DNA of 64,000 nucleotides from Allomuricauda sp. TY007 (GCF_010468565.1 NZ_WUEG01000001.1:248001-312000), one strand, 5' to 3'; shown: positions 46,271 to 57,230, counted from the first letter of the stretch. The notes: generated by a model not told the origin, from the letters alone. Translations and numbers: made by a program.

Positions 46271-47920
46271 TTATTTTGAATTACTTTCCAAGGTCATTTT
46301 ACCTTTTGAGATATTGTTTGCCAAAATTAAGGCATTATAGGCATTGACCATTTTGCCGGATTTAGAAATTTTATCGAAAGTGGTGGCTTTGGTCTCGTCA
46401 CCCGCTACAATAACCGATCTTTTAGTTCTAAGACCGGACTGCATGATGATGCTTTTTACTTGTGACGCGGATAAATCTGGGTGAAAAGAGCGGATCAGTG
46501 CGGCAACACCAGCAACTGCCGGGGCAGCCATTGAAGTTCCGCCTTGAAATTCATATTCACTATTGGGCATGGTAGAGTAAATCTCGGCACCGGGAGCAAA
46601 AACATCAACACGTTGGTTTCCATAATTGGAAAAAGAGGCCACCATCTCAGACCCATAGCTACTGGAAAGGGCCCCAACAGTAATCATATTGTCCACAAAC
46701 TCTTGGTCGCTTTCCATATCGTCATTTGGGTAGTTCCTGTTTTCTGGGATTTCCAAGTCTTCACCGTCGTTACCTGCGGCGTGAACAATTAAAACATCTT
46801 TGGAAGCCGCATATTTTATGGCATCGTAAACCCATTCCGCTTTAGGGGAAAAGGACTTCCCAAAGCTACAGTTGATGATGGACGCACCGTTGTCCACAGC
46901 GTAGCGAATACCAAGAGCGATATCTTTATCGTATTCATCACCATTGGGAACGGCCCTGATGCTCATGATTTCCACATTCTGGGCCACACCGTCCATCCCA
47001 ATACCGTTGTTGCGCTTGGCAGCGATAATTCCAGCTACGTGGGTTCCGTGGCTTTCGGTGTCCACAATGTTTTTTGGGTTGCCATTGCCGTAGGGAATGT
47101 CGGTAATATCATAAGGATCATCGCCCACAGGGGCTCTACCATTAAAATCTTTGTTGAGGTTGTAATTGGCTTGTTCAGAAAAGTATTTAATGCCTTCTTG
47201 GAGTTCGTCCAATACTTCAGGAATACTATCGCCATAGGTGAACATTTGGGTCAACACCGCAACACTCTGTTCCATTTGCGTGGTTTTGGGCTCAATGGAA
47301 AGCAAATCCTCTTTGGTGTAGTCTTCTTTGCCCAATTCGGTTTTAACCAATTGGTCAGCTCCTTTTACCACTTGGAATATTTGCTCATATTGCTGTTTGT
47401 TCTGAACAGCTTCAGGGTATTCTTTATCAAGCAAAAGCCTTGCTTCGGCCCTTTCAGAAGCATCTCCGATGCCCAAACGAAGCATTCGAACGTATTCCAA
47501 TTGCTCGTTGTAGGAATCTCCTAAAAAGTTATAGCCATGTATATCGTCCACATAACCATTTCCATCATCATCTTTACCGTTATTGGGGATTTCATCGGTA
47601 TTGGTCCAAAGTACTCCTTGTAAATCTTCGTGCTCCAAATCCATGCCCGAATCTAAAACGGCCACTACAACGGTTTTCCCCTTTTTGTTCTTTATGACTT
47701 CATTGTAAGCTTTGTCTACGCTCATGCCGGGAATGGTGTCCGCAATAAGGTCGAGGTGGCCCCAATTTTTTTTCTCAGCATCGGTAAGCTCAGAAATTTT
47801 TAAGGGAACGGCATCAATGTTCTCCACAGGGGTAGAGACCAAGGCGGTGGACCCGCAACCCATTAAAAATAGGGCGGCAGATAGGGATAAAAATGATAGT
47901 TTGCTATATGTGCGATTCAT
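46271..47920 (-). CDS. S8 subtilisin-like serine peptidase, lipoprotein
   Basis: The 549-residue protein has a lipobox ending FLMGC (Cys near 22). The triad is Asp90 in VVVAVLDSGMD, His291 in ESHGTHVAGI and Ser near 463 in GGTSMAAPAVAG. About 200 residues separate Asp and His, far more than the 35-45 of plain subtilisins. The extra part (about 135-285) is helical and acidic and could be an inhibitory or binding insert. Similar insertions occur in Bacteroidota cell-surface subtilases. The protease is probably anchored in the envelope and shares a transcript with the M1 peptidase. Confidence 0.92.
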   Translation of the reverse strand: MNRTYSKLSFLSLSAALFLMGCGSTALVSTPVENIDAVPLKISELTDAEKKNWGHLDLIADTIPGMSVDKAYNEVIKNKKGKTVVVAVLDSGMDLEHEDLQGVLWTNTDEIPNNGKDDDGNGYVDDIHGYNFLGDSYNEQLEYVRMLRLGIGDASERAEARLLLDKEYPEAVQNKQQYEQIFQVVKGADQLVKTELGKEDYTKEDLLSIEPKTTQMEQSVAVLTQMFTYGDSIPEVLDELQEGIKYFSEQANYNLNKDFNGRAPVGDDPYDITDIPYGNGNPKNIVDTESHGTHVAGIIAAKRNNGIGMDGVAQNVEIMSIRAVPNGDEYDKDIALGIRYAVDNGASIINCSFGKSFSPKAEWVYDAIKYAASKDVLIVHAAGNDGEDLEIPENRNYPNDDMESDQEFVDNMITVGALSSSYGSEMVASFSNYGNQRVDVFAPGAEIYSTMPNSEYEFQGGTSMAAPAVAGVAALIRSFHPDLSASQVKSIIMQSGLRTKRSVIVAGDETKATTFDKISKSGKMVNAYNALILANNISKGKMTLESNSK

Positions 47921-47946
47921 AGAATGTATTTGTAAAAAGTGTAAGG

Positions 47947-48813
47947 TTATTGTATTTTGAATAGTTCGTTATAGGAAAACAACTGATCCAAACGAGCTCC
48001 TTTTTCGGTTTGCTTAAGAGAACATATTTGGTTGTGGGCATCGTGCTCAAACAGCAAGAGCCAATCGTTTTCAACGGCAGCATTTAAAAAATCTGATTTT
48101 TCTTTTAAGGTCAGTAAAGGGCGGGTATCGTACCCCATTACATAAGGTAGGGGAATATGGCCCACGGTCGGAATTAGATCGGCCACAAAAACCAAGGATT
48201 TGCCCTTATAGTTTATGTGAGGGAGCATTTGCTTATCGGTATGACCATCCACAAAGTGGATGCCGAAACCGAGTTCGGACTTTTCCACAAAGGAACCATC
48301 TTTTCTGTCCACAAAATGAAGCTGTCCGCTTTCCTGCATGGGCAATAGGTTCTCTTTTAAAAATGAAGCTTTTTCCCGGGCATTGGGTTTGGTGGCCCAT
48401 TCCCAGTGGTCCTTGTTGGTCCAAAAACGGGCATTTTTAAAGGCCGGTTCATACCCGGTGCGGTCTTTGTTCCATTGGATGCTGCCTCCACAATGATCAA
48501 AATGCAGATGAGTCAAAAAGACATCGGTAACATCATCACGATGAAACCCGACATTTTTTAAGGATTTGTCCAAGGAGTGATCGCCCCAGAGGTAGTAATA
48601 GCTAAAAAACTTTTCGGATTGTTTGTTGCCCAGACCATTATCAATCAAAATAAGCCTGTCGCCATCTTCGATCAAAAGGCAACGGGCTGCAAGATCGATC
48701 ATATTATTGCCGTCTGCAGGGTTGGTTCTGTTCCAAATAGATTTGGGAACCACGCCGAACATTGCACCTCCATCTAATTTAAAATTACCGGTCTCTATGG
48801 GATAAATTGTCAT
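47947..48813 (-). CDS. MBL-fold metallo-hydrolase
   Basis: The 288-residue protein has the metallo-beta-lactamase fold with the metal motif FLTHLHFDHCGG (about residues 101-112) and further ligands in HFVDGHTDKQM and LFEHDAH. There is no signal peptide, so it is cytoplasmic. The closest general groups are lactonase-like and 'Zn-dependent hydrolase' proteins; the substrate is unknown. It is the first gene of the leftward unit with the two exported peptidases, 26 bases ahead of the S8 gene. Confidence 0.85.
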   Translation of the reverse strand: MTIYPIETGNFKLDGGAMFGVVPKSIWNRTNPADGNNMIDLAARCLLIEDGDRLILIDNGLGNKQSEKFFSYYYLWGDHSLDKSLKNVGFHRDDVTDVFLTHLHFDHCGGSIQWNKDRTGYEPAFKNARFWTNKDHWEWATKPNAREKASFLKENLLPMQESGQLHFVDRKDGSFVEKSELGFGIHFVDGHTDKQMLPHINYKGKSLVFVADLIPTVGHIPLPYVMGYDTRPLLTLKEKSDFLNAAVENDWLLLFEHDAHNQICSLKQTEKGARLDQLFSYNELFKIQ

Positions 48814-49024
48814 TTAGAAAATAAAATGGGGTGCAAAATAATAAAAGCACAGTCCAAATGCCGAAAAATTAAGGACATATTGGCCGTATTTTAACAAAAT
48901 ATGGGATGAGTGCTGTTAAATCTGGGAAGGTTTTCTCCCCAAAAGCTTCTATAATGTAGTTGGCGACCCAGGCCAAGAACGATTATCTAAAAGAAAAACA
49001 TTAAATTTCCACAAAACTTAGACT

Positions 49025-50878
49025 ATGCTCGAACTTGCGGGAATTATAATTCTTGGCATTATTGCACAGTGGGTGGCTTGGCGATTTAAATTGCCGGCCA
49101 TTTTACCTTTAATTTTGATCGGTTTATTGGTGGGCCCCATCGCAACCTTATATACAGATGATGGATCAAAACTAATAGAGCCCATCTGGAACGGCGAAAA
49201 AGGGCTGTTCCCGGGAGAGGGGCTTTATTATTTTGTGTCCTTGGCCATTAGCGTTATTCTTTTTGAAGGCGGCCTTACCCTTAAACGGGCAGAAATATCC
49301 AACGTGGGACCTGTAATCACCAAGTTGATTACCATTGGGACGATCGTAACGTTTTTTGGGGCCGGTGTTGCGGCGCACTATATTTTTGGGCTGTCGTGGC
49401 AAATTTCATTTTTGTTCTCTGGGCTGATTATAGTTACCGGACCTACGGTTATTACACCTATTTTGAGAAACATTCCCCTCAAAAAAGACGTGTCGGCCGT
49501 TTTAAAGTGGGAAGGAATCCTGATCGATCCCATCGGAGCACTGGTTGCCGTATTGGTTTTTGAATTCATCAGTGTTGGGGAAGGACAGGCGTTTACACAA
49601 ACAGCACTCATTGAGTTTGGCAAAATTATTCTGTTCGGGACCACTTTTGGTTTTACGTTCGCTCACGCACTGGCTTTTGCCATAAAAAAGAACTTTATTC
49701 CACATTATTTGTTGAACGTGGTTTCCTTATCCACCGTACTCCTTGTTTATGTGGAGTCGGACCTGTTTGCCCACGAATCCGGTCTTTTGGCCGTTGTGGT
49801 CATGGGTATGGTCATGGGAAATATGAACCTTCCCAATCTCAAAGAACTGCTTTATTTTAAGGAATCCCTTAGTGTGTTGTTGATTTCGATTCTATTTATC
49901 CTGTTGGCGGCCAACATCAATATTAGCGACATGGAGCTGATCTACAACTGGAACACGGTCGCTCTTTTTGCAGTAATCGTATTTATAATACGGCCCTTGG
50001 GGGTGTTTTTAAGTTCGCAGGGATCCAACTTAAAACTCAACGAGAAACTTTTTATTGGCTGGGTCGGTCCACGAGGGATCGTTGCTGCGGGTATCGCTTC
50101 GCTTTTTGGCTCTAAATTGATGTTAAGGGGAGAGCCGGGGGCCGAATACATTACCCCTTTGGTTTTTATGATTGTTTTGGGCACGGTATTATTAAATGCT
50201 ACCACGGCACGTTTGTTTGCCAAGCTAGTTGGTGTGTTCTTGAAAAAATCCGAAGGCATTTTAATTATTGGTGCATCCAAACTATCCCGGCTCATCGGTA
50301 ATTATTTGAGGAAAAACAATAGGCACGTAGTACTGATAGACAATAACCAAAACAATGTTGATAAAGCAAAAAAATTAGGTTTGGAGGCCCTTTCGGCCAA
50401 TATTTTTTCCGATACGCTTGTAGACAATATTGAGTTGAACGACATGGGGTATTTAATGGCGCTTACAGGAAACTCCGACATCAACAAGTTTGCGATCAAC
50501 AAATTCCAAAAACAATTTGGTGAAAACGGAGCCTTCCGTTTGGTAAACACCGAAGAGGTTAATGATCCGGAGAACAATCCAAAAGAAGGACTCTTTTCCC
50601 ATACGGATGATTTTATCCAACTAATGGACACTGTACGAAAGCATCCGGTCATCCACGAAATTGAATTGGAGGATAAGGAACACTACGATAAGTTGATCGA
50701 CATTACCTACGAAGAACGTGACATTGTTCCATTGTTCACAAAATCGCCCGATGGAAGCATTGAAATCATTCCAGCAAACAGCAAGGACTTTACTCCAAAG
50801 GGTGAAGGCTACAAGCTGGTTTATTTAGGTAAAGAGATAGAAGTGGCAAAAAAGGAAGAGAATTCCAAAACGGATTAA
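49025..50878 (+). CDS. CPA1 cation:proton antiporter with C-terminal RCK (TrkA-N) domain
   Basis: The 617-residue inner-membrane protein has a 12-helix or so Na+/H+ exchanger domain (about 1-405) with family stretches IVTGPTVITPILRNIPL and WVGPRGIVAAGIASLFG. A Rossmann-type TrkA-N domain (about 412-530, ILIIGASKLSRLIGNYL) and a short C-terminal domain follow. It exports Na+ (or K+) in exchange for protons; the nucleotide-binding domain probably gates it. It stands alone, divergent from the MBL unit, and is followed by another transporter carrying RCK_C domains, so a shared ion-homeostasis role is possible. Confidence 0.9.
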   Translation: MLELAGIIILGIIAQWVAWRFKLPAILPLILIGLLVGPIATLYTDDGSKLIEPIWNGEKGLFPGEGLYYFVSLAISVILFEGGLTLKRAEISNVGPVITKLITIGTIVTFFGAGVAAHYIFGLSWQISFLFSGLIIVTGPTVITPILRNIPLKKDVSAVLKWEGILIDPIGALVAVLVFEFISVGEGQAFTQTALIEFGKIILFGTTFGFTFAHALAFAIKKNFIPHYLLNVVSLSTVLLVYVESDLFAHESGLLAVVVMGMVMGNMNLPNLKELLYFKESLSVLLISILFILLAANINISDMELIYNWNTVALFAVIVFIIRPLGVFLSSQGSNLKLNEKLFIGWVGPRGIVAAGIASLFGSKLMLRGEPGAEYITPLVFMIVLGTVLLNATTARLFAKLVGVFLKKSEGILIIGASKLSRLIGNYLRKNNRHVVLIDNNQNNVDKAKKLGLEALSANIFSDTLVDNIELNDMGYLMALTGNSDINKFAINKFQKQFGENGAFRLVNTEEVNDPENNPKEGLFSHTDDFIQLMDTVRKHPVIHEIELEDKEHYDKLIDITYEERDIVPLFTKSPDGSIEIIPANSKDFTPKGEGYKLVYLGKEIEVAKKEENSKTD

Positions 50879-50998
50879 GATAGTTTTCTGTAGAAGAGGC
50901 GAAAATGGTTCAGTTTACGGTTTTACTCATCATTGACCGAATCGGGACAGAAAAAAGGGTGACCAAAACAACGAACAGAAATGTAAATTAGGGACACC

Positions 50999-52765
50999 AT
51001 GGACAGCGATTTGATTATTACCATCGTCATCATCTGCATAGGTATTGTCCTTTTTATAAGGGACTATTTTTCTATAGATACCACATCCATCATTATTATG
51101 GCCCTGTTCATAGTGGCGGGCGTTCTTAGTCCAAAAGAAGGTTTTTCGGGCTTTAACCATCCGGCCACCTTAACACTTGGGTGCATGTTCGTGGTAAGTG
51201 CCGGTGTGTTCAACTCTGGAATTTTGGACGGTCTTAGCCATAGAATCATAAAGCTGGCCAAAATACATTACAGTATTGCCCTGATCACATTTTGCCTTAT
51301 TGCGGGTATGTTTTCCGCTTTTGTGAACGATTCCGCGGTAGTGGCACTACTTTTGCCCATTGCGCTTACGGTGTGCAGGGAGACCAAAATTTCCCCGGGG
51401 ATGCTGTTGATACCCATATCATTTTCAGCACTTTTTGGGGGCACCTGTACCTTAATCGGCACTTCGACCAATATTTTGGTGAGCAGTTATGCCGAAGAAT
51501 ATGGACTGGAGGGTTTTGGGATGTTCGAATTTAGTTTGGCGGCACTTTGTTTGGCCATCATTGGCTTTGCCTACATCTTTTTTGTGGCACCCCTTCTGTT
51601 GCCCAAGGCAAAAAAGGAGCAGAAAGCACTTTCCAAAGAAGCTGAAAAGTACATAACCGAATTACTGGTGGAAAAGGATTGCCCCGACAGCAAAAAACCG
51701 TTGCATATGTCCAAATTGGTCAATGATCACAATGTGCAGGTATTGACTATATTGAGAGAGGGGTCGCACAAGCAAAGTATCGGCCCTGAAACATTTATAT
51801 TGGAAGGGGATGTAATGAAAGTTATGATTCCCCCGAAAGCACTCAACGGCATCCGAAGCCTTAAAGGATATAAAATCACAGGGGACAGACAGTTGGACGA
51901 AGCAGAACTTGAGAAACACATTTATGAAGTCATTATTCCCTTTGGTTCCAAACTAACGGAGGGGTCCCTTCGCTCCCTTAATTTTAGGAGGCAATACAAT
52001 GGCTCGGTCCTGGCCATAAGACAACGTGGCGAGATTTTATATGAAAAGCTCGCTGATGTAAAGTTGACAGAAGGAGACATGTTACTGATTTTGGGCACCG
52101 AGGCCGATGTGGATGCATTGGTTGACCAGAACTTGGTGGTGGCCCTTTCCGAGCACAAGCATGGGAAAGTCAATTTAAAAAAAGCCATTCCTGCCCTTGT
52201 TATTGCCGTGGGGGTAGTGCTTGCGGCTTCACTAAACCTCACCTCTATTTTGATCAGCAGCATGGTTGGGGCTCTGTTATTGGTGGCCACGTCCACGTTA
52301 AAACCAAAGGAAGCTTACGAAGCAGTGGAATGGAAGGTTATTTTTATGATGGCAGGTGTGCTTTCCATGGGAACGGCCCTTGAAAAAACCGGAGGGGCCG
52401 AAAAAATAGCCCTTTTTATAGAACAGACCTTAGGAAGTTATGATGCCCAAGTTACCTTGAGCATTTTGTACTTGGTCACTTTTTTGAGCACCAATGTGCT
52501 CTCCAGCAAGGCCACAGCGGCCCTTATGACTCCGATAGTAATTAGTCTTGCCGCGGCAATGGAGGTGAGTGAACGACCTTTTTTGGTGGCGGTGATGTTT
52601 GCTTGCTCCCTTACTTTTATGACACCTGTGAGTTACCCCACCAATACCATGGTCTATGCGCCGGGAAGCTACAAGTTCAACGATTTTTTAAAGGTGGGGA
52701 CACCGCTTAATATCATTATTTGGATTGCCGCCACTTTTGTAATCCCCTTTTTCTTTCCCTTTTAG
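50999..52765 (+). CDS. SLC13 family anion permease with two RCK_C (TrkA-C) domains
   Basis: The 588-residue membrane protein of the DASS/SLC13 type has N-terminal helices with AFVNDSAVVALLLPIAL and the substrate loop GTSTNILVSSY (about 158-168). A soluble insert with two TrkA-C-like domains (about 210-395) follows, then C-terminal helices with ATAALMTPIVISLAAAM. This domain order is typical of bacterial sulfate or divalent-anion importers. The substrate cannot be fixed. The ATG at 50999 follows the antiporter stop by 120 bases. Confidence 0.9.
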   Translation: MDSDLIITIVIICIGIVLFIRDYFSIDTTSIIIMALFIVAGVLSPKEGFSGFNHPATLTLGCMFVVSAGVFNSGILDGLSHRIIKLAKIHYSIALITFCLIAGMFSAFVNDSAVVALLLPIALTVCRETKISPGMLLIPISFSALFGGTCTLIGTSTNILVSSYAEEYGLEGFGMFEFSLAALCLAIIGFAYIFFVAPLLLPKAKKEQKALSKEAEKYITELLVEKDCPDSKKPLHMSKLVNDHNVQVLTILREGSHKQSIGPETFILEGDVMKVMIPPKALNGIRSLKGYKITGDRQLDEAELEKHIYEVIIPFGSKLTEGSLRSLNFRRQYNGSVLAIRQRGEILYEKLADVKLTEGDMLLILGTEADVDALVDQNLVVALSEHKHGKVNLKKAIPALVIAVGVVLAASLNLTSILISSMVGALLLVATSTLKPKEAYEAVEWKVIFMMAGVLSMGTALEKTGGAEKIALFIEQTLGSYDAQVTLSILYLVTFLSTNVLSSKATAALMTPIVISLAAAMEVSERPFLVAVMFACSLTFMTPVSYPTNTMVYAPGSYKFNDFLKVGTPLNIIIWIAATFVIPFFFPF

Positions 52766-52859
52766 ATAATTAAGAAAGTATTTTGTTAATCAGCTTGTTT
52801 ACCGCTTTAACATCGTGAATAGCCCGTAACAAATAAAGGGTAGTGTATAATCTCTTTTT

Positions 52860-54656
52860 TTAATCATTCAATTTAAGAACGGCCATAAACGCCTGCTGCG
52901 GAATTTCCACATTACCCACTTGTCGCATCCGCTTTTTACCCTTTTTCTGCTTTTCCAACAATTTACGCTTACGTGAAATATCCCCACCATAACATTTGGC
53001 GGTAACGTCTTTCCGAAGCGCTTTTATGGTTTCCCTGGAAATAATTTTGGAACCAATAGCGGCCTGGATCGGAATATCGAACTGCTGTCTTGGGATAAGC
53101 TCTTTTAGCTTTTCACACATTTTTTTACCGATATGGTAAGCATTGTCAAAGTGTACCAGGGCAGAAAGTGCATCAACAGGCTGGGCATTTAAAAGGATGT
53201 CCACACGAACCAGTTTTGAGGTGCGCATTCCTATTGGGGAATAATCAAAAGAGGCGTACCCTTTGGAAACGGTTTTTAAACGATCGTAAAAGTCAAAAAC
53301 AATTTCCGCCAAAGGCATATCAAAAACCAGCTCCACCCGCTCCGTGGTCAAATACGTCTGGTTTACGATTTGCCCACGCTTTTCAATACAGAGCGACATT
53401 ACGTTGCCCACAAAATCTGCTTTTGTGATGATTGTCGCCTTAATATAAGGTTCCTCAACCCGGTCTATAGTGGAAGGATCTGGTAAATCCGTTGGATTAT
53501 TGACAATTATAGGGTCTGGGTCGCCTTTGGTAGTATATGCGTGGTAACTCACGTTGGGCACCGTGGTGATCACGGTCATGTCAAACTCACGCTCCAAGCG
53601 TTCTTGGATGATTTCCATGTGCAGCATTCCCAAGAAACCACATCGAAACCCAAAGCCCAATGCAGCACTGCTTTCTGGCGTAAATACCAAGGAAGCATCG
53701 TTGAGTTGCAATTTTTCCATCGAAGAACGTAAATCCTCAAAATCTTCCGTGTCAACAGGGTAAATACCTGCAAAAACCATAGGTTTTACATCCTCGAAAC
53801 CGCCAATGGGATTTTTGGTCGGGTTTGCAGAATCTGTGATGGTATCCCCTACTTTTACCTCACGGGCGTCTTTTATTCCGGTGATCAAATAGCCCACATC
53901 GCCCGTAGAAATCTTGTTTTTAGGGAACTGGGTCAATTTTAAGGTGCCAATTTCATCTGCATAGTAAGACTTTCCTGTGGCCACAAATTTTATTTTTTGC
54001 CCTTTTTTGATTTCTCCATTTACCACCCTAAAATAAGTTTCAACACCTCTAAACGGATTGTAAACGGAATCAAATACAAGAGCTTGGAGAGACTCATTGG
54101 GGTTCCCTTTGGGAGGAGGTATACGTTCAATAATCGCTGTAAGAATCTCTTCGATACCAATTCCTGTTTTAGCACTTGCCGGGATTACCTCTTCCGGTTT
54201 ACAGCCCAATAGGTCCACAATATCATCGGTAACCTCTTCTGGGTTTGCACTGGGAAGGTCCACTTTGTTGAGCACGGGAATAATTTCCAAATCGTTTTCC
54301 AAGGCCAAATACAAGTTGGATATAGTCTGCGCCTGAATGCTTTGTGCGGCATCAACAACCAATAGGGCGCCTTCGCAGGCGGCAATGGAACGCGATACTT
54401 CGTATGAAAAATCAACGTGTCCGGGAGTATCAATCAGGTTGAGCACATACTTTTCGCCATTGTGGACATAGTCCATTTGAATGGCATGGCTCTTAATGGT
54501 AATGCCCCGTTCACGCTCCAAGTCCATATTGTCCAGCAACTGATCCTGCTTTTCGCGCTCGGTAACCGAGCCGGTAAAGTCCAACAAACGGTCTGCCAAG
54601 GTGCTTTTACCGTGGTCTATATGTGCAATGATGCAAAAATTCCTGATCTTCTCCAT
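52860..54656 (-). CDS. lepA: Elongation factor 4 (LepA)
   Basis: The 598-residue translational GTPase acts on ribosomes in back-translocation or biogenesis. G motifs are G1 [15 protein letters not shown] (about 9-23), G3 DTPGHVDF and G4 NKVDLP. EF-G-like domains and the LepA-specific C-terminal domain with [15 protein letters not shown] near the end follow. The start is ATG 54654-54656 ([16 protein letters not shown]). The frame is open to 54767, but the extra 37 codons have no LepA character, and a complete promoter at 54698-54726 lies inside them. Confidence 0.97.
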   Translation of the reverse strand: MEKIRNFCIIAHIDHGKSTLADRLLDFTGSVTEREKQDQLLDNMDLERERGITIKSHAIQMDYVHNGEKYVLNLIDTPGHVDFSYEVSRSIAACEGALLVVDAAQSIQAQTISNLYLALENDLEIIPVLNKVDLPSANPEEVTDDIVDLLGCKPEEVIPASAKTGIGIEEILTAIIERIPPPKGNPNESLQALVFDSVYNPFRGVETYFRVVNGEIKKGQKIKFVATGKSYYADEIGTLKLTQFPKNKISTGDVGYLITGIKDAREVKVGDTITDSANPTKNPIGGFEDVKPMVFAGIYPVDTEDFEDLRSSMEKLQLNDASLVFTPESSAALGFGFRCGFLGMLHMEIIQERLEREFDMTVITTVPNVSYHAYTTKGDPDPIIVNNPTDLPDPSTIDRVEEPYIKATIITKADFVGNVMSLCIEKRGQIVNQTYLTTERVELVFDMPLAEIVFDFYDRLKTVSKGYASFDYSPIGMRTSKLVRVDILLNAQPVDALSALVHFDNAYHIGKKMCEKLKELIPRQQFDIPIQAAIGSKIISRETIKALRKDVTAKCYGGDISRKRKLLEKQKKGKKRMRQVGNVEIPQQAFMAVLKLND

Positions 54657-54697
54657 ATCAACAATAACATACCCTAAAAAAGGGACATAATCAACTG

Positions 54698-54726
54698 CAA
54701 ATATAATTGTTTTAAATACCTGCCAA
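54698..54726 (-). promoter_or_regulatory. Promoter of lepA
   Basis: On the minus strand TTG (54724-54726), an 18-base gap and TATATTTG (54698-54705) match the Bacteroidota consensus. A start of transcription near 54691 leaves a leader of about 35 bases and settles the lepA start codon. Confidence 0.65.
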
Positions 54727-54778
54727 CGGTTTTTATCAATAAGAAAATTACCGCCCATCCCGCTCAAAAATTATTTCA

Positions 54779-54786
54779 TAGATTTG
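54779..54786 (+). promoter_or_regulatory. -7 box of the outer-membrane receptor gene
   Basis: TAGATTTG matches TAnnTTTG and lies 20 bases before the ATG at 54807. No clear -33 element. Confidence 0.4.
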
Positions 54787-54806
54787 ACAATCAACCCAAA
54801 CCTCTA

Positions 54807-57227
54807 ATGAAGAACTACACCGCTACTTTTTTATTGGTGTTTTTTGCAGTATGCGACGCATATGGGCAAACCTATACAATTTCTGGTAAGGTGGTGGACG
54901 AACAGAATCAGGTTATTCCCTACGCCAACATTTTGCTGCTTCAGGCTACAGATTCCACATTTGTTCAAGGGACATCTGCCAACGAGAAAGGCTTTTTTGT
55001 CCTGTCAGAAGTGGAACCAGACCTCTATTTGTTACAGGCAAGCTATGTGGGCAGGGGCTCCGAGCCCAGACCCTTGGACATTGCCAAGGATGTTTCCTTG
55101 GGCGCTTTGATCATCCCTTTAGAAAACAACGAACTGGATGAGGTAGTGGTATCGGCACAACGCCCTAAATTGGAAAGACTACCAGACAGACTGGTCTTTT
55201 CAGTAGAAAATACAGTGGTTTCCCAAGGAACCTCATGGGATATTCTAAAAAACACCCCTGGTGTAATCGTAAACCAAGATGATTTAATGATTCGTGGTCA
55301 AAATGCGACTGTTTACCTTAATGATAGGAAAGTGCAACTTTCAGGGCAAGAGGTTCAGGATTTGCTTCAGGGACTTTCGGGAAACAATATAAAATCAGTG
55401 GAAGTAATCGCGAACCCTCCCGCAAGTTATGATGCTGAAGGAGGTCCTATTCTGAACATTGTTACCAGTAAGAACATTGTGCCCGGTTATAAAGGGAGCG
55501 TCAACGGAACCATCACTCAGGCTGTTTTTCCAAAATTCAGTATAGGAACCAGTCATTATTACAAAACGGACAAGCTCAACCTGTTTGCCAACTATACCAT
55601 CAATCCTAAAAAGGAAATTAACAAAACCAGAAAGGGCATCAATTTTATGGATGAATCCAATGATGTTTTTTCCATTTGGGATACCGATTATAATCAAACG
55701 GATAGGTCGCAGTCGCAAAATGCAAGTTTTATTCTAGATTATGATTTTGATGACAAAAACAGTTTGAACGTTACCTCCAACCTGCTTTTTAATGTAAATC
55801 AAGAGCAACAAACATTGCTCAGTAACGAAATGAGGAATGCCCAAGCCCAGTTGGATTCCACCTTTACCACCCAGAACAACGCCAATATGGACAACACCAA
55901 CTTGGCGTTCGACCTCACCTATGTTCACAAATTGAAAAAGGAAGGGGCACAGATACGGGCCAATGGGCATTACACCTATTTTAACGGGGAGACGTTCCAA
56001 CGCCTTGCATCCAATTATTTTGATGCCGATGGCACTTTTTTGCGGGACTTTGGTTTTGATACCGATTCGGATCAAGAAATCAAGATTTTTACGGGACAAC
56101 TGGACTATTCCACTCCAATTGGGAGCGCTTCTTTTGAATCCGGGGCCAAGATTTCAACGATTACCTCGGAAAATACGATGAACTTTTTCAATTTTAATGG
56201 ATCTAGCAATACGGTCGACGCATCACAGTCGGACAGGTATATTTACGATGAAGATGTATATGCCGCTTATATGAGCTTTGTGAAAAACTGGGAAAAATGG
56301 TCCATGAAACTGGGTGTCCGAGGGGAATTGACCAAGGCCGAAGGGAATTCCATCACGTTGGGAGAGACAAACACCCAGGACTTTTTTGAATCCTTTCCGT
56401 CCGTATACTTGCTCTACTCGCCATCGGATAAGCATAGCTTTTCTTTTGATTACGGGCGAAATATCAACAGGCCAAAATATAACGACCTGAACCCCTTCCG
56501 CTTTTTTTACAACGAAAACGATTATGAGGAAGGAAACCCTCGGTTGCGACCAAGTTTCAGCAACAATTTCAATTTCAACTATACCCTCAACAGCGAATAT
56601 TTCTTTGATGTCTATTATCGTGACAATGGCAGCAACATTGCCTATTTGGTGTTTCAGGACAATGACAATCAAACCTTGGTGGAGCTTAAGCAGAATGTGT
56701 TGGAGAGTCAATCCTACGGCTTGGATTTTACCTTGAGCAAATCCATTGCCCCCGCATGGTTTATGTATGCCTACACCTCCTTGTTCCACGAAGAAGAGAC
56801 CTTTTTGGCCGAAGAGAGTGGCAATGTGCCCTATACGAACGAAGTAAATGGGGTTTATGCCTATTTGGGGAACTATTTGACCTTGTCCAGTGACGGAACC
56901 TTTACTGGAGAGGTTGCAGGAACTTATATCTCCAAATTTCTTTTTGGATCGTATGTGTCCGACGAGCAGTTTAATTTAACGATCGGGCTCCGAAAAACCC
57001 TTTTTGATAATAAAATAACCCTATCGCTGGCAGCAGAGGATATTTTGGAGCAATATGTGCCCACCTACCGTTCGCAGTACCTTAATCAAGACAACTTTTA
57101 CCGAAGACGTCCCGAAACACAGTTTATTCGCTTTGGTTTCACCTATAATTTTGGGAATTTTAGATTGGAGGATAACCAAAGGGGCATCGACAAAAATGAG
57201 CGAGACAGACTAGAATCGCAAAACTAG
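54807..57227 (+). CDS. TonB-dependent-receptor-like outer-membrane beta-barrel protein
   Basis: The 806-residue protein has a signal peptide (about 1-20) and a carboxypeptidase-regulatory-like domain (about 22-100, TISGKVVDEQNQVIPYANIL). A plug-like domain (about 110-225, with GVIVNQDDLMIRGQNATVYL) and a large barrel to the C-terminus follow. This build is the OMP_b-brl_3 family of Bacteroidota, related to TonB-dependent receptors. No SusD-like partner is next to it, so glycan uptake as a SusCD pair is not supported; the ligand is unknown. It stands alone between divergent lepA and dusB. Confidence 0.88.
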   Translation: MKNYTATFLLVFFAVCDAYGQTYTISGKVVDEQNQVIPYANILLLQATDSTFVQGTSANEKGFFVLSEVEPDLYLLQASYVGRGSEPRPLDIAKDVSLGALIIPLENNELDEVVVSAQRPKLERLPDRLVFSVENTVVSQGTSWDILKNTPGVIVNQDDLMIRGQNATVYLNDRKVQLSGQEVQDLLQGLSGNNIKSVEVIANPPASYDAEGGPILNIVTSKNIVPGYKGSVNGTITQAVFPKFSIGTSHYYKTDKLNLFANYTINPKKEINKTRKGINFMDESNDVFSIWDTDYNQTDRSQSQNASFILDYDFDDKNSLNVTSNLLFNVNQEQQTLLSNEMRNAQAQLDSTFTTQNNANMDNTNLAFDLTYVHKLKKEGAQIRANGHYTYFNGETFQRLASNYFDADGTFLRDFGFDTDSDQEIKIFTGQLDYSTPIGSASFESGAKISTITSENTMNFFNFNGSSNTVDASQSDRYIYDEDVYAAYMSFVKNWEKWSMKLGVRGELTKAEGNSITLGETNTQDFFESFPSVYLLYSPSDKHSFSFDYGRNINRPKYNDLNPFRFFYNENDYEEGNPRLRPSFSNNFNFNYTLNSEYFFDVYYRDNGSNIAYLVFQDNDNQTLVELKQNVLESQSYGLDFTLSKSIAPAWFMYAYTSLFHEEETFLAEESGNVPYTNEVNGVYAYLGNYLTLSSDGTFTGEVAGTYISKFLFGSYVSDEQFNLTIGLRKTLFDNKITLSLAAEDILEQYVPTYRSQYLNQDNFYRRRPETQFIRFGFTYNFGNFRLEDNQRGIDKNERDRLESQN

Positions 57228-57230
57228 CTT

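Noticed and set aside
54657..54767. 37-codon N-terminal extension of LepA
   Set aside because: The lepA promoter lies inside it and LepA proteins begin at MEKIRNF-type sequence.
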